This document shows positions 6,019-12,367 of a stretch of DNA of 14,638 nt, one piece after another (positions within the stretch are counted from its first letter, which is position 1; every line of letters begins with the position of its first letter). The position numbers were made by a program, and so were the translations under genes. Under the pieces are notes generated by a model that was not told where the DNA came from, ran no database searches, and was given only the letters and a program-made list of their open reading frames with translations. The stretch covers positions 1 to 14,638 of the forward strand of contig JAGGZG010000256.1 of assembly GCA_021162125.1 (NCBI GenBank). Direction: 5' to 3'. This DNA comes from Anaerolineae bacterium. GTDB taxonomy: Bacteria; Chloroflexota; Anaerolineae; JACIWR01.

Positions 6019-7725
6019 TCATTCGGTCTCCAGGTATGCCCGGTCGTATCTGAAAAATCCCTGAGGGGTGACCACGAAGTTTTTCACGTAAGGCTTAACC
6101 AGGACGTAGTCCACGCCGTGGTACAGGGGGATCCAGACAGCGTCATCTACAATCCGCTTCTCAACCTGCCGGTATAGTTCCATCCGCCGGTCGTGATCGG
6201 CCTCTATGCGAGCCTTTTCCAGCAGGGTGTTGACCTCGGGATCGTCGTAACCGGTGTGATTGTAGTCGCTCTGGCCGTGGAACAGGATGTCCAGGAAATT
6301 TTCCGGGTCTGGGTAGTCGGCAACCCATCCCAGCTTGAACATTTGGTAACGCCGCTCGTTCAATCCCGCCAGAAAATCCCCCCAGGGTACTTGTCTGACC
6401 TGGATCTCGACGCCTAACGCCTCCTGGTACATCGTTACCAGAGCCTCGGTCTCTGGATCCAGGCTACCGCCCCCGCTGACCGTGAAGGTGATGGGGGGCA
6501 GTTTGTCAGCGCTGCCGTAGGAGGATTCCTCCAGCAGGGCCACTGCCTTGTCGGGATCAAAGGGGATACCGGTGAACGACTCGTCGTAGCCCGGCAAGCC
6601 GGGGGGCAGGATTCCTCTGGCCGGTGTTACCATCTTGCCCCGGATGATGTTGGCGATGGCTTTTTTATTGGTCGCATAGGCAAATGCCTGGCGCACCTTT
6701 GCATCGTCGAAGGGGGGCATAGTGGTGTTGAACGCTATGTACCAAACGTCCAGCGATGGGACGACGACCAATTCGCTGTTTAAAGGGTTGTTGGGGTCAA
6801 GGACACGGTCAATGTCCGCCGCACCCACGTTGGCCACGTCCAGGTCTCCACGCTCGTAGAGATTGATGCTGGATATACCCCGCAGGTCGTAAACCACCTT
6901 GTCGAGAAGAGGTCTGCCTTTGTAGTAATTCTCGTTGGCGGCCAGGACGATGCGGTCTTCGCTCTTCTCCACCAGCCGGAAGGGGCCAGTGCCGTTGGGG
7001 GCGTCTGTCCAATCCTTGCCGCTCTCAACGTTGGCCTTGTCTAGGACGTAGGATGTGGGATAGGTGAGCTTGGCCAGGAAATAGGACTTGGGAGCATCAA
7101 TCGTGATGCGCAGGGTATAATCGTCCACCACTTCCACGCCGCGCACCTCGTCTGCCCGCCCGTTCAGCTTATCTATTGCGCCGACGATGTCGCCCAGGTA
7201 CGAGCTGGCTACCGGGTGAGCGCCTGCCACGGCTGGATCGCAGGATCGTTCGATGGAATATTTGACGTCCCGAGCGGTGACTTGTTTGCCGTCGTGGAAA
7301 CGCACGTCGTGGCGCAGGTAGAATGTGTACACCGTCCCATCGTCGCTGACTTCCCACCGCTCCGCGATGTCGGGAACTACCTCCAGGTCGTCGTCCAGGC
7401 TGACCAATCCGCTGAATATCTTGCTGATGTACTCGTGCGAGTGCAGATCCCCGGCTATGGCCGGGTCCAGGCTCACCGGTTCGGAGCCCGGGAGCCGCAG
7501 TGTGCCCCCCGCGTGAGCCGGGGATGGGAATGGCGTAGATGTCGTACTACCCGGAGTTGGCCGAATGACCGAAGATGGGGTGGGTGTCTCTTTGGTAAGG
7601 AAAGGGAAAGTAAAACCATGCTGCCTGGCGAGGTACAGTGTGAAGGTGCCACAACAACAACTCAGAACAAGGCAGAGCACTAACAGGACAATGATCGTCG
7701 CGATGAGCCAATTGTTTTTAGACAT
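6019..7725 (-). CDS. Membrane-anchored peptide ABC transporter substrate-binding protein (family 5, canonical order)
   Basis: From the chosen ATG (7723-7725) the protein has 568 residues. A hydrophobic N-terminal segment (about 5-35) contains LVLSCCCG, which could be a lipobox or, since hydrophobicity continues past the cysteines, an uncleaved membrane anchor. A Thr/Pro/Ser-rich linker follows to about residue 70. The SBP_bac_5 domain is in normal order: EPVSLDPA (82-89), WEVSDDG (124-130), VTARDVKYSIER (149-160), VEVVDDYTLRITI (197-209), NGTGPFRLVE, ATNKKAIANI, FKLGWVADYPDPENF and a final IPLYHGVDYVLVKPYVKNF. It would capture peptides or similar solutes for the OppD/OppF system encoded just downstream. 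The open frame extends four codons further to a TTG at 7737, which has no ribosome site; AGGTG lies close before the ATG. The two binding proteins here are diverged and may have different substrates. Confidence 0.9.
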   Translation of the reverse strand: MSKNNWLIATIIVLLVLCLVLSCCCGTFTLYLARQHGFTFPFLTKETPTPSSVIRPTPGSTTSTPFPSPAHAGGTLRLPGSEPVSLDPAIAGDLHSHEYISKIFSGLVSLDDDLEVVPDIAERWEVSDDGTVYTFYLRHDVRFHDGKQVTARDVKYSIERSCDPAVAGAHPVASSYLGDIVGAIDKLNGRADEVRGVEVVDDYTLRITIDAPKSYFLAKLTYPTSYVLDKANVESGKDWTDAPNGTGPFRLVEKSEDRIVLAANENYYKGRPLLDKVVYDLRGISSINLYERGDLDVANVGAADIDRVLDPNNPLNSELVVVPSLDVWYIAFNTTMPPFDDAKVRQAFAYATNKKAIANIIRGKMVTPARGILPPGLPGYDESFTGIPFDPDKAVALLEESSYGSADKLPPITFTVSGGGSLDPETEALVTMYQEALGVEIQVRQVPWGDFLAGLNERRYQMFKLGWVADYPDPENFLDILFHGQSDYNHTGYDDPEVNTLLEKARIEADHDRRMELYRQVEKRIVDDAVWIPLYHGVDYVLVKPYVKNFVVTPQGFFRYDRAYLETE

Positions 7726-7807
7726 GGTCACCTGCAAGATGATAAGATGATGAATGGAAAACGTGAAGACGGGTTGTTGCTGTTGATGGGTCTGCCGGGC
7801 AACTAAG

Positions 7808-7843
7808 CGTGTTGCGTGTTGCGTACCGAACCGCGCTCGGTAC
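7808..7843. repeat. Heptamer tandem repeat beside a short inverted repeat
   Basis: The heptamer CGTGTTG is repeated 2.4 times in tandem (7808-7824). It is followed at once by GTACCGA (7823-7829) and TCGGTAC (7837-7843), a 7-bp stem with a 7-nt loop. This lies between the small gene ending at 7859 and the binding-protein gene starting at 7725. No U-run follows on the minus strand, so a terminator role is not supported. The rest of 7738-7858 shows no clear promoter. Confidence 0.55.
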
Positions 7844-7858
7844 CCGGTAAAGGATAGA

Positions 7859-8212
7859 CTAACACATCGCCATCATCGTGATCGAGGAGAGCATAGCCAG
7901 GGCCAGGTAATCGCGCCAGCGCCGGGCATTTCGTTGCTTCGTAAATCTCTCATCCCACTCTTGGTCGAAAACGTAGGTCAGGGCACTGGCCGTCCAGCTC
8001 CACACTCCACGGGCCGAACGCTGCCAACCCGAAGGGTCTCGTTTTTCCCGAATGGCTGCTCCGGGCGAGGAGAGGGGCAATTGGCGTCGAACATTGTGCC
8101 AGGCTGCTGGTGATGGTCGCGCGTTGATCACCAGGCTGTAGAGGGCCCAGCGGATCAGTCTGTCGAGTTCGTCCTCACGGTATACGTCCGGCATTGGTCT
8201 ACGACCACTCAT
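7859..8212 (-). CDS. Small hypothetical protein with C-terminal membrane segment, coupled to the sigma factor
   Basis: The gene encodes 117 residues and overlaps the sigma-factor stop by 14 nt, so translation is likely coupled. The ATG at 8210-8212 has GGAG 6 nt upstream; a second in-frame ATG at 8192-8194 has none. The N-terminal half is charged (VYREDELDRLIRWALYSL) with RPSPAAWHNVRRQL, a layout also seen in small proteins next to ECF sigma genes. The middle is basic and Trp-rich. The last 16 residues (DYLALAMLSSITMMAMC) are hydrophobic, enough for a short membrane anchor or tail. No zinc-binding HxxxCxxC anti-sigma motif is visible. Position suggests an anti-sigma or accessory partner of the sigma factor, but this rests on neighbourhood alone. 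I do not recognise a family. Confidence 0.65.
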   Translation of the reverse strand: MSGRRPMPDVYREDELDRLIRWALYSLVINARPSPAAWHNVRRQLPLSSPGAAIREKRDPSGWQRSARGVWSWTASALTYVFDQEWDERFTKQRNARRWRDYLALAMLSSITMMAMC

Positions 8213-8804
8213 ACGCCACTCCGATGGATAGTCTCCGGTCGCCCAGTAGTTTCTGCCTGAGATTCGCCCGCCCGTAATGCAGTCGGGATTTGACCGTACC
8301 CTCCGGCACGTCGAGGATGTATGCAATCTCCCGGATGCTAAAATTGCTCAGGTAGAAAAGGATTAAAACGACTCGCTGCTCGAAATTGAGGGAGTAAATC
8401 GCCTCTTGTACCGCACGCTGTAACTCATCTTCCTCCACAGCCTGCTCCGGCGAGGTACGGGGAGCAGTGGTGAGGCGATCAATCACGTTTTCCAGGGGAG
8501 TAAGCCATCTTTTGCGGCGAGTCACCCAGTTATAACTGAGATTGACGGTGACTCGATACAGCCAGGGGATGAGGGGTAGAGAGCTATCAATGCGATCAAT
8601 GTGGGTATAGACTTTGATAAAACAATCCTGCAAGATGTCTTCGGCAGCTCCCTGATCCCGGACGATGGCTAATGCTGTGCGATAAACCTGCCCCTTGTAC
8701 TTGTTGTACAAGGCCTCAAAAGCAGCGTAGTCTCCCTGACGGGTGCGGGCAATCAATAGTCTATCCTCGTTGATGGACTTAGCTGTTGCCCAAGATGATT
8801 CCAC
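8199..8804 (-). CDS. RNA polymerase sigma factor, ECF type (sigma-70 family)
   Basis: This 201-residue sigma factor directs RNA polymerase to alternative promoters. The sigma-2 region (about 16-100) contains QGDYAAFEALYNKYKGQVYRTALAIV, the EDILQDCFIKVY helix that contacts the -10 element, and LIPWLYRVTVNLSYNWVTRRKR. A variable linker (101-127) is followed by sigma-4 (about 128-186) with LNFEQRVVLILFYLSNFSIREIAYILDVPEGTVKSRLHYGR (given here as motif positions 139-179), whose helix-turn-helix reads the -35 element. Sigma-3 is absent, as in ECF factors. The start is GTG (8802-8804), chosen because GGGGGGAG lies 4 nt before it and the sigma-2 region begins soon after. A small, possibly regulatory gene overlaps its end. 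No autoregulatory ECF promoter motif could be recognised with confidence. Confidence 0.93.
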   Translation of the reverse strand: MESSWATAKSINEDRLLIARTRQGDYAAFEALYNKYKGQVYRTALAIVRDQGAAEDILQDCFIKVYTHIDRIDSSLPLIPWLYRVTVNLSYNWVTRRKRWLTPLENVIDRLTTAPRTSPEQAVEEDELQRAVQEAIYSLNFEQRVVLILFYLSNFSIREIAYILDVPEGTVKSRLHYGRANLRQKLLGDRRLSIGVAYEWS

Positions 8805-8822
8805 AGCACTCCCCCCGCTGTA

Positions 8823-8853
8823 ATAATACTCACAGGATAGGCTAAAGGTTCAA
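8823..8853 (-). promoter_or_regulatory. Possible promoter of the sigma-factor gene
   Basis: On the minus strand TTGAAC (rc of 8848-8853) and TATTAT (rc of 8823-8828) are separated by 19 bp, ending about 18 nt before the GTG start. The hexamers are good but the spacing is long for sigma70, so this is tentative. Confidence 0.3.
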
Positions 8854-8943
8854 AAGTGGCAGACAGTGTCTTAATTTTAGAGTGAGTCGGAGAAAAAGTC
8901 AAATCGCGGCAGGTTGGCTCCCTAATAGGCGGCCCGATACAAA

Positions 8944-8965
8944 GTAGGCCATGCTCATGGCCTAC
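8944..8965. repeat. Perfect palindrome between sigma-factor and LysM genes
   Basis: GTAGGCCATG (8944-8953) and CATGGCCTAC (8956-8965) are exact inverted copies with a 2-nt centre. Read on the minus strand the hairpin is followed by TTTGTAT, a weak U-rich tail, and lies about 110 nt past the LysM stop. It may end that transcript. A second 7-bp stem (TGGCGCG 9044-9050 / CGCGCCA 9060-9066) lies directly after the LysM stop. The rest of 8854-9076 shows nothing gene-like. Confidence 0.6.
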
Positions 8966-9076
8966 GGAACAGGTAACACGGGCCTGAGGTAGTAGAGGGG
9001 CAGCGGATAGAGATACCCGCTTCGCTGCGGACGTTTGCTGCTGTGGCGCGGTTGATGTGCGCGCCAGCTACTTGGT

Positions 9077-9892
9077 CTATTGTGGGATGAGCAGCGTCTG
9101 GCCCGGATAGATCAGGTTGGGATTGGAGAGATCATTGGCTACAGCAATGGCTGCCGTGGTGGTCCCGTACCGGAGCGCAATGCTGTAAAGGGTCTCGCCC
9201 GGCTGTACAACGTGATAGCGTCCGGTGCCAGTCGGGGATGTCCCCGCCCCCTGCGGGATGAGCAGCCGCTGTCCCACCCAGATGTAGGAGGGGTTGACGA
9301 TGCCGTTAGCGGCGGCGATGGCCTCCACCGTGGTGTTGTACATCAGGGCGATGCGGAACAGGTTTTCACCCGGCTTGACGATATGTTCGACTGTGGTAGC
9401 GGGAGCCCCTGCGCAGGAGAGAGTAAGTTGTTGCCCCACACGGATGGAATTTGGGTCGGCGATGCTGTTCATCTGCACGATGGCCTCCACTGTTGTGCCG
9501 CAACGGCTGGCGATGGAGTACAGGGTGTCGCCCCATTGCACGACGTAGGTGGTGGTTTGCCCCGGAGACGCGCCTGGGGTGGGCGTCGCTGGCACGGGTG
9601 TGTTTGTAGCTGCGGCCTTGGGGGTGGTGGTGGCTGCAGGGGTGGTTGGTGTGGTGTTGGCCTGTGCTGTCAGCCAGATTTCGGTCGGCATCTCTGCCGG
9701 CGATGGGGTACCCTCGGCGGAGACGACGGTAGCCCCTGTGCCCACAGCTACTGGCGTGGCTTGCGGAGTGCCCTCCACCGAACTGGGAACCACACCGCCA
9801 GATTTCGCCCGCGTGCATCCGCCGGCGCCAGCCATCATCAGGATGACCGCGATCACGAGTAAGGCAAAGGTTTTAGGTGTACCGATCCTCAT
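9077..9892 (-). CDS. Exported LysM-repeat protein, probable lipoprotein
   Basis: The protein has 271 residues from the ATG at 9890-9892. An in-frame GTG one codon earlier is only 3 nt from the AGGAGG site, whereas the ATG is 6 nt away, so the ATG is preferred. A signal peptide with AGAGGC at its end suggests lipidation on that Cys, although AGGC is a weak lipobox. A long Thr/Pro/Ala-rich disordered linker (to about residue 110) leads to three LysM domains at about 115-158 (TYVVQWGDTLYSIA), 169-214 (EHIVKPGENLFRIA) and 225-271 (YHVVQPGETLYSIA). LysM binds N-acetylglucosamine-containing glycans such as peptidoglycan. There is no catalytic domain, so it is probably a cell-wall-binding or anchoring protein. 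It has its own strong promoter and faces away from hrcA. Confidence 0.92.
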   Translation of the reverse strand: MRIGTPKTFALLVIAVILMMAGAGGCTRAKSGGVVPSSVEGTPQATPVAVGTGATVVSAEGTPSPAEMPTEIWLTAQANTTPTTPAATTTPKAAATNTPVPATPTPGASPGQTTTYVVQWGDTLYSIASRCGTTVEAIVQMNSIADPNSIRVGQQLTLSCAGAPATTVEHIVKPGENLFRIALMYNTTVEAIAAANGIVNPSYIWVGQRLLIPQGAGTSPTGTGRYHVVQPGETLYSIALRYGTTTAAIAVANDLSNPNLIYPGQTLLIPQ

Positions 9893-9977
9893 CACGGGCC
9901 TCCTTCACGATTTCCGCCCTAGGCGGCAAAATGCTGCGACGTCGTTGGATGCTGTATCTACCCTCACGATATGTCAA

Positions 9978-10006
9978 ATTATACCTCAGAATCCACAACA
10001 AGTCAA
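9978..10006 (-). promoter_or_regulatory. Sigma70-type promoter of the LysM gene
   Basis: On the minus strand -35 TTGACT (rc of 10001-10006) and a perfect -10 TATAAT (rc of 9978-9983) are separated by exactly 17 bp. Transcription would begin near 9971, giving a leader of roughly 80 nt. No other gene on this strand lies upstream within the window. Confidence 0.8.
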
Positions 10007-10058
10007 CTTTACTTAGTACCTTTCCAATAACATCCTTGCACAATTGACAGGAAAATTC

Positions 10059-10123
10059 ACCACGAAGGCGCAAGGGCACAAAGCTTTTTTGGTTTTAACT
10101 TTGTGTCTTGGTGTCTTTGTGGT
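10059..10123. repeat. Imperfect 25-nt inverted repeat (dispersed-type palindrome)
   Basis: A left arm at 10059-10083 (starts ACCACGAAGG, ends GCACAAAG) faces a right arm at 10099-10123 (starts CTTTGTGTC, ends TTTGTGGT) around a 15-nt T-rich centre. The outer and inner ends match perfectly and the middle carries several mismatches. The wording, CACAAAG with GACACCAAGACAC, resembles a short repeat found scattered in many environmental bacterial genomes. It lies between the two divergent promoters. Confidence 0.6.
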
Positions 10124-10178
10124 AAGATGTCCCTGGTCGGTTCTGGCTTGGCCGGGCTAGGGTTTTCCCAAAGGAGAT

Positions 10179-10320
10179 CCTTTCGTAATTCGTGCAGACC
10201 AGCAAAAGTCACGACCTGTGCAGTTAGATCTGCTACATGAGAACCCAGATCTCAGGACAGTAACGGATCAGGTTAAATTCCCAGAGTTTATCCCCAAATA
10301 ATTGGTTGAATTACGAAAGG
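10179..10320. repeat. MITE-like element with 13-bp terminal inverted repeats
   Basis: CCTTTCGTAATTC (10179-10191) and GAATTACGAAAGG (10308-10320) are perfect inverted copies 116 nt apart, giving a 142-bp unit. The interior has no open frame but holds a 7-bp stem (AGATCTG 10226-10232 / CAGATCT 10246-10252). GGAGAT just outside the left end (10173-10178) is matched by ATCTCC at 10327-10332, six bases beyond the right end. No clear target-site duplication is visible. It may be a non-autonomous mobile element. Confidence 0.55.
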
Positions 10321-10332
10321 CTCACCATCTCC

Positions 10333-10366
10333 AGATCTCCGAGGGCTTCGAGGCCCTCGGAGATCT
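10333..10366. repeat. Perfect 14-bp palindrome just upstream of the hrcA promoter
   Basis: AGATCTCCGAGGGC (10333-10346) pairs exactly with 10353-10366 around TTCGAG. It ends 9 bp before the -35 box. It could be a REP-like element, or by position could block read-through or bind a regulator. No U-tract follows on +. Confidence 0.75.
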
Positions 10367-10375
10367 AACCCGGAT

Positions 10376-10404
10376 TTGACAGATTGGCCGGTTCGTGGTA
10401 TTAT
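10376..10404 (+). promoter_or_regulatory. Sigma70-type promoter of the hrcA-grpE-dnaK operon
   Basis: A perfect -35 TTGACA (10376-10381), a 17-bp spacer and -10 TATTAT (10399-10404) lead to a predicted start near 10411. That point lies inside the CIRCE element, so the repressor would block initiation directly. Confidence 0.88.
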
Positions 10405-10405
10405 T

Positions 10406-10432
10406 TTAGCACTCTAATATCGAGAGTGCTAA
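10406..10432. promoter_or_regulatory. CIRCE operator (HrcA-binding site)
   Basis: TTAGCACTC (10406-10414), nine bases, then GAGTGCTAA (10424-10432) is a perfect match to the canonical CIRCE inverted repeat. HrcA binds CIRCE and represses heat-shock genes until unfolded protein titrates GroEL. Here CIRCE covers the predicted transcription start and lies 41 bp before the hrcA ATG, so hrcA, grpE and dnaK are autoregulated together. Confidence 0.97.
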
Positions 10433-10473
10433 GGGCTATCCCGCCCCAGGATATGGGAACGGGTGAGGATCCG

Positions 10474-11511
10474 ATGGACGTCGCGAGTGAGTTGACGACT
10501 AGACAACGGACCATTCTGGGATTGGTGGTCCGGGAATACGTAGCTACCGCTGCTCCTGTCAGCTCGAAGAGCATCACCGAGCAATACGGGCTGGGGGTTA
10601 GCTCGGCGACGGTGCGCAACGAGATGGCCTATCTGGAAGAGCTTGGCTATCTCACTCACCCCCATACTTCGGCCGGCCGGGTGCCCACCGAAAAAGGGTA
10701 TCGCTATTTCGTCCAACGGCTGATGGGTGAGGTCGAGTTGCCTCTGGCCGAGCAGCGGATGATTCGCCATCAGTTCTACCAGGTCAGCCTGGATCTGGAA
10801 CAGTGGATGCGTCTGGCAGCCACAGTGCTGGCCCGTACTGCGCGCACGGCTGCTGTGGTGACCTCCCCTCGCCCCAATCATTGCCGGTTCAAGCACGTGG
10901 AGTTGATTTCCACGCGCGGAGCGGTGGTGCTGCTCATTCTGGTGCTGGAGGAGGGGTTGGTCAAACAGCAGATGCTCACCCTGACCGAGGTGCGTAGCCA
11001 GGAAGCCCTGAGCCAGGTGAGTAATTGGTTGAACGACGCTTTTCGAGGTCTGACTGCTGACGAGATAATCACGGAGTCCAGGACTCTGCCGGCGTTTGAG
11101 CAGGAAGTGGGGCGCATCATTGCCGAGACGATGCGCCGCGTTGACCGGCAGGGTGGTGAGGTGTATCGTGATGGGTTGCTCAACGTGGTGGGCCAACCCG
11201 AGTCCACTGCCAGCGAGAGTTTTCAACAGGTGCTCCGCGTTCTGGAGGAGCGCGCTCTGCTGGAGACTATCCTGAGTGACGTGCTTTCCTTTGGCGGCAA
11301 CGGCGTGCAAGTGGTCATCGGCGGGGAAGGGCATTGGGACGAGTTATCCGAGTGTAGTCTGGTGCTGGCCCGCTACGGGATAAATGGTGAGGCCACCGGC
11401 GCGCTGGGAGTGCTTGGCCCTACCCGCATGTCCTACGAGCGAGCAATATCCGTAGTGCGCTACGTGTCCAGATTGCTGAGTGATTTGCTGTTTACACTCT
11501 ACGGCAGTTAA
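10474..11511 (+). CDS. hrcA: Heat-inducible transcription repressor HrcA
   Basis: The 345-residue repressor matches the usual HrcA length. It starts with a winged-helix DNA-binding domain (about 5-85) showing LTTRQRTILGLVVREYV, APVSSKSI, the recognition helix VSSATVRNEMAYLEELGYL (42-60) and the diagnostic THPHTSAGRVPTEKGYRYFV turn (61-80). A GAF-like middle and dimerisation region follow, including HVELISTRGAVVLLILV. The C-terminus has the family motif GALGVLGPTRMSYERAI. The ATG at 10474-10476 has GAGG about 6 nt upstream. An in-frame ATG at 10453 is possible but its AGGA is too close, and codons further upstream fall before the transcript start. Its operator, a perfect CIRCE, lies directly upstream. 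The grpE start follows 25 bp after the stop. Confidence 0.96.
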   Translation: MDVASELTTRQRTILGLVVREYVATAAPVSSKSITEQYGLGVSSATVRNEMAYLEELGYLTHPHTSAGRVPTEKGYRYFVQRLMGEVELPLAEQRMIRHQFYQVSLDLEQWMRLAATVLARTARTAAVVTSPRPNHCRFKHVELISTRGAVVLLILVLEEGLVKQQMLTLTEVRSQEALSQVSNWLNDAFRGLTADEIITESRTLPAFEQEVGRIIAETMRRVDRQGGEVYRDGLLNVVGQPESTASESFQQVLRVLEERALLETILSDVLSFGGNGVQVVIGGEGHWDELSECSLVLARYGINGEATGALGVLGPTRMSYERAISVVRYVSRLLSDLLFTLYGS

Positions 11512-11536
11512 ACAACATCGCAGGAGGGAAAAAGCG

Positions 11537-12259
11537 GTGACTGAGGAAACCAGGGAAAAAGTTATCACTTCAGCCGAGGAAAGGGAAGAGACGAAACCGG
11601 CGGAGACCGCTGAGGCAGAGGTGCAGCCCGAATCCGCCGAAGCTGCCCCACCAGAGGCCACGGCAGAGGAGGCCGAGGCGGAAGGGGCAGTTGACGAACT
11701 TGCTGCTCTGCGCCAGCAGTTGGCGGAGGCCGAGGCCAAAGCAGCCGAGTATCTGGATGGCTGGCGGCGCGCGCGGGCCGAGTTCGCCAACTACAAGCGG
11801 CGCAACGATCAGGAGAAGCAGGAGCTCATTAAGGTTGCTAATGCGGCCCTCATCGCCCGGTTGTTGCCTATTTTGGACGACTTTGACCGTGCTTTTCAGA
11901 CTCTGCCTCCGGGCCTGCGCAACCTCACCTGGATTGATGGTGTCTTTCTCATCCACCGTAAGCTATTGGCAATTCTGGAGAACGAGGGGCTGACCCATAT
12001 CGAGGCGGAAGGCCAGCTTTTCGATCCCTCTATCCACGAAGCGGTGACTCACGAGCCGAGCACCGAGTACGAGGAGGGACAGGTCATCGGCGAGGTGCAG
12101 AAGGGATATAAGCTGGGTGAGCGCGTGCTCAGGCCCAGCCTGGTGCGTGTCTCAGCCGGGCCACCTGCCGAGGAGGAAAAAGCAGCAGAGGAAGAAGGAA
12201 AAACGCCTGTTGAGAAAGCCGGGAAAGCCGAGGAAGTCGAAGAGGCTCAAGAGGCGTAA
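11537..12259 (+). CDS. grpE: Nucleotide exchange factor GrpE (HSP70 cofactor)
   Basis: GrpE releases ADP from DnaK, resetting the chaperone cycle. The 240-residue protein starts at GTG (11537-11539), chosen for AGGAGGG 8 nt upstream. Residues 1-52 are acidic and low in complexity. A long coiled coil (about 53-100) contains ELAALRQQLAEAEAKAAEYL and WRRARAEFANYKRRND, the usual GrpE dimer stalk. Residues 101-150 form the helical bundle (LLPILDDFDRAF). The beta-domain (151-207) carries LFDPSIHEAV and GEVQKGYKLGERVLRPSLVRVS, the motifs that contact DnaK. A further acidic, Lys-rich tail (208-240) is longer than in most GrpE proteins. It lies 25 bp after hrcA and 108 bp before dnaK, in the same operon. 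Confidence 0.96.
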   Translation: MTEETREKVITSAEEREETKPAETAEAEVQPESAEAAPPEATAEEAEAEGAVDELAALRQQLAEAEAKAAEYLDGWRRARAEFANYKRRNDQEKQELIKVANAALIARLLPILDDFDRAFQTLPPGLRNLTWIDGVFLIHRKLLAILENEGLTHIEAEGQLFDPSIHEAVTHEPSTEYEEGQVIGEVQKGYKLGERVLRPSLVRVSAGPPAEEEKAAEEEGKTPVEKAGKAEEVEEAQEA

Positions 12260-12367
12260 GGCAATCGTCTGCGAATGGGTGCATCCTTGCGCAGGCTACT
12301 GAAACCTGCCCGAGGAAGCGAGGAATTCAGGGTGACCATTGTCCAGCATTTTTAAGGAGAGATTTCC

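Noticed and set aside
7726..7737. TTG start that adds four residues to the binding protein
   Set aside because: No ribosome site precedes it; the ATG at 7723-7725 has a nearby AGGTG.
10059..10366. Considered as a CRISPR array because several repeats lie close together
   Set aside because: The repeats are inverted pairs of different sequence, with no regularly spaced direct repeats and no cas gene.
10429..11334. Open frame of 301 codons on - opposite hrcA
   Set aside because: It covers the hrcA gene in antisense and has no start context. HrcA is certain.
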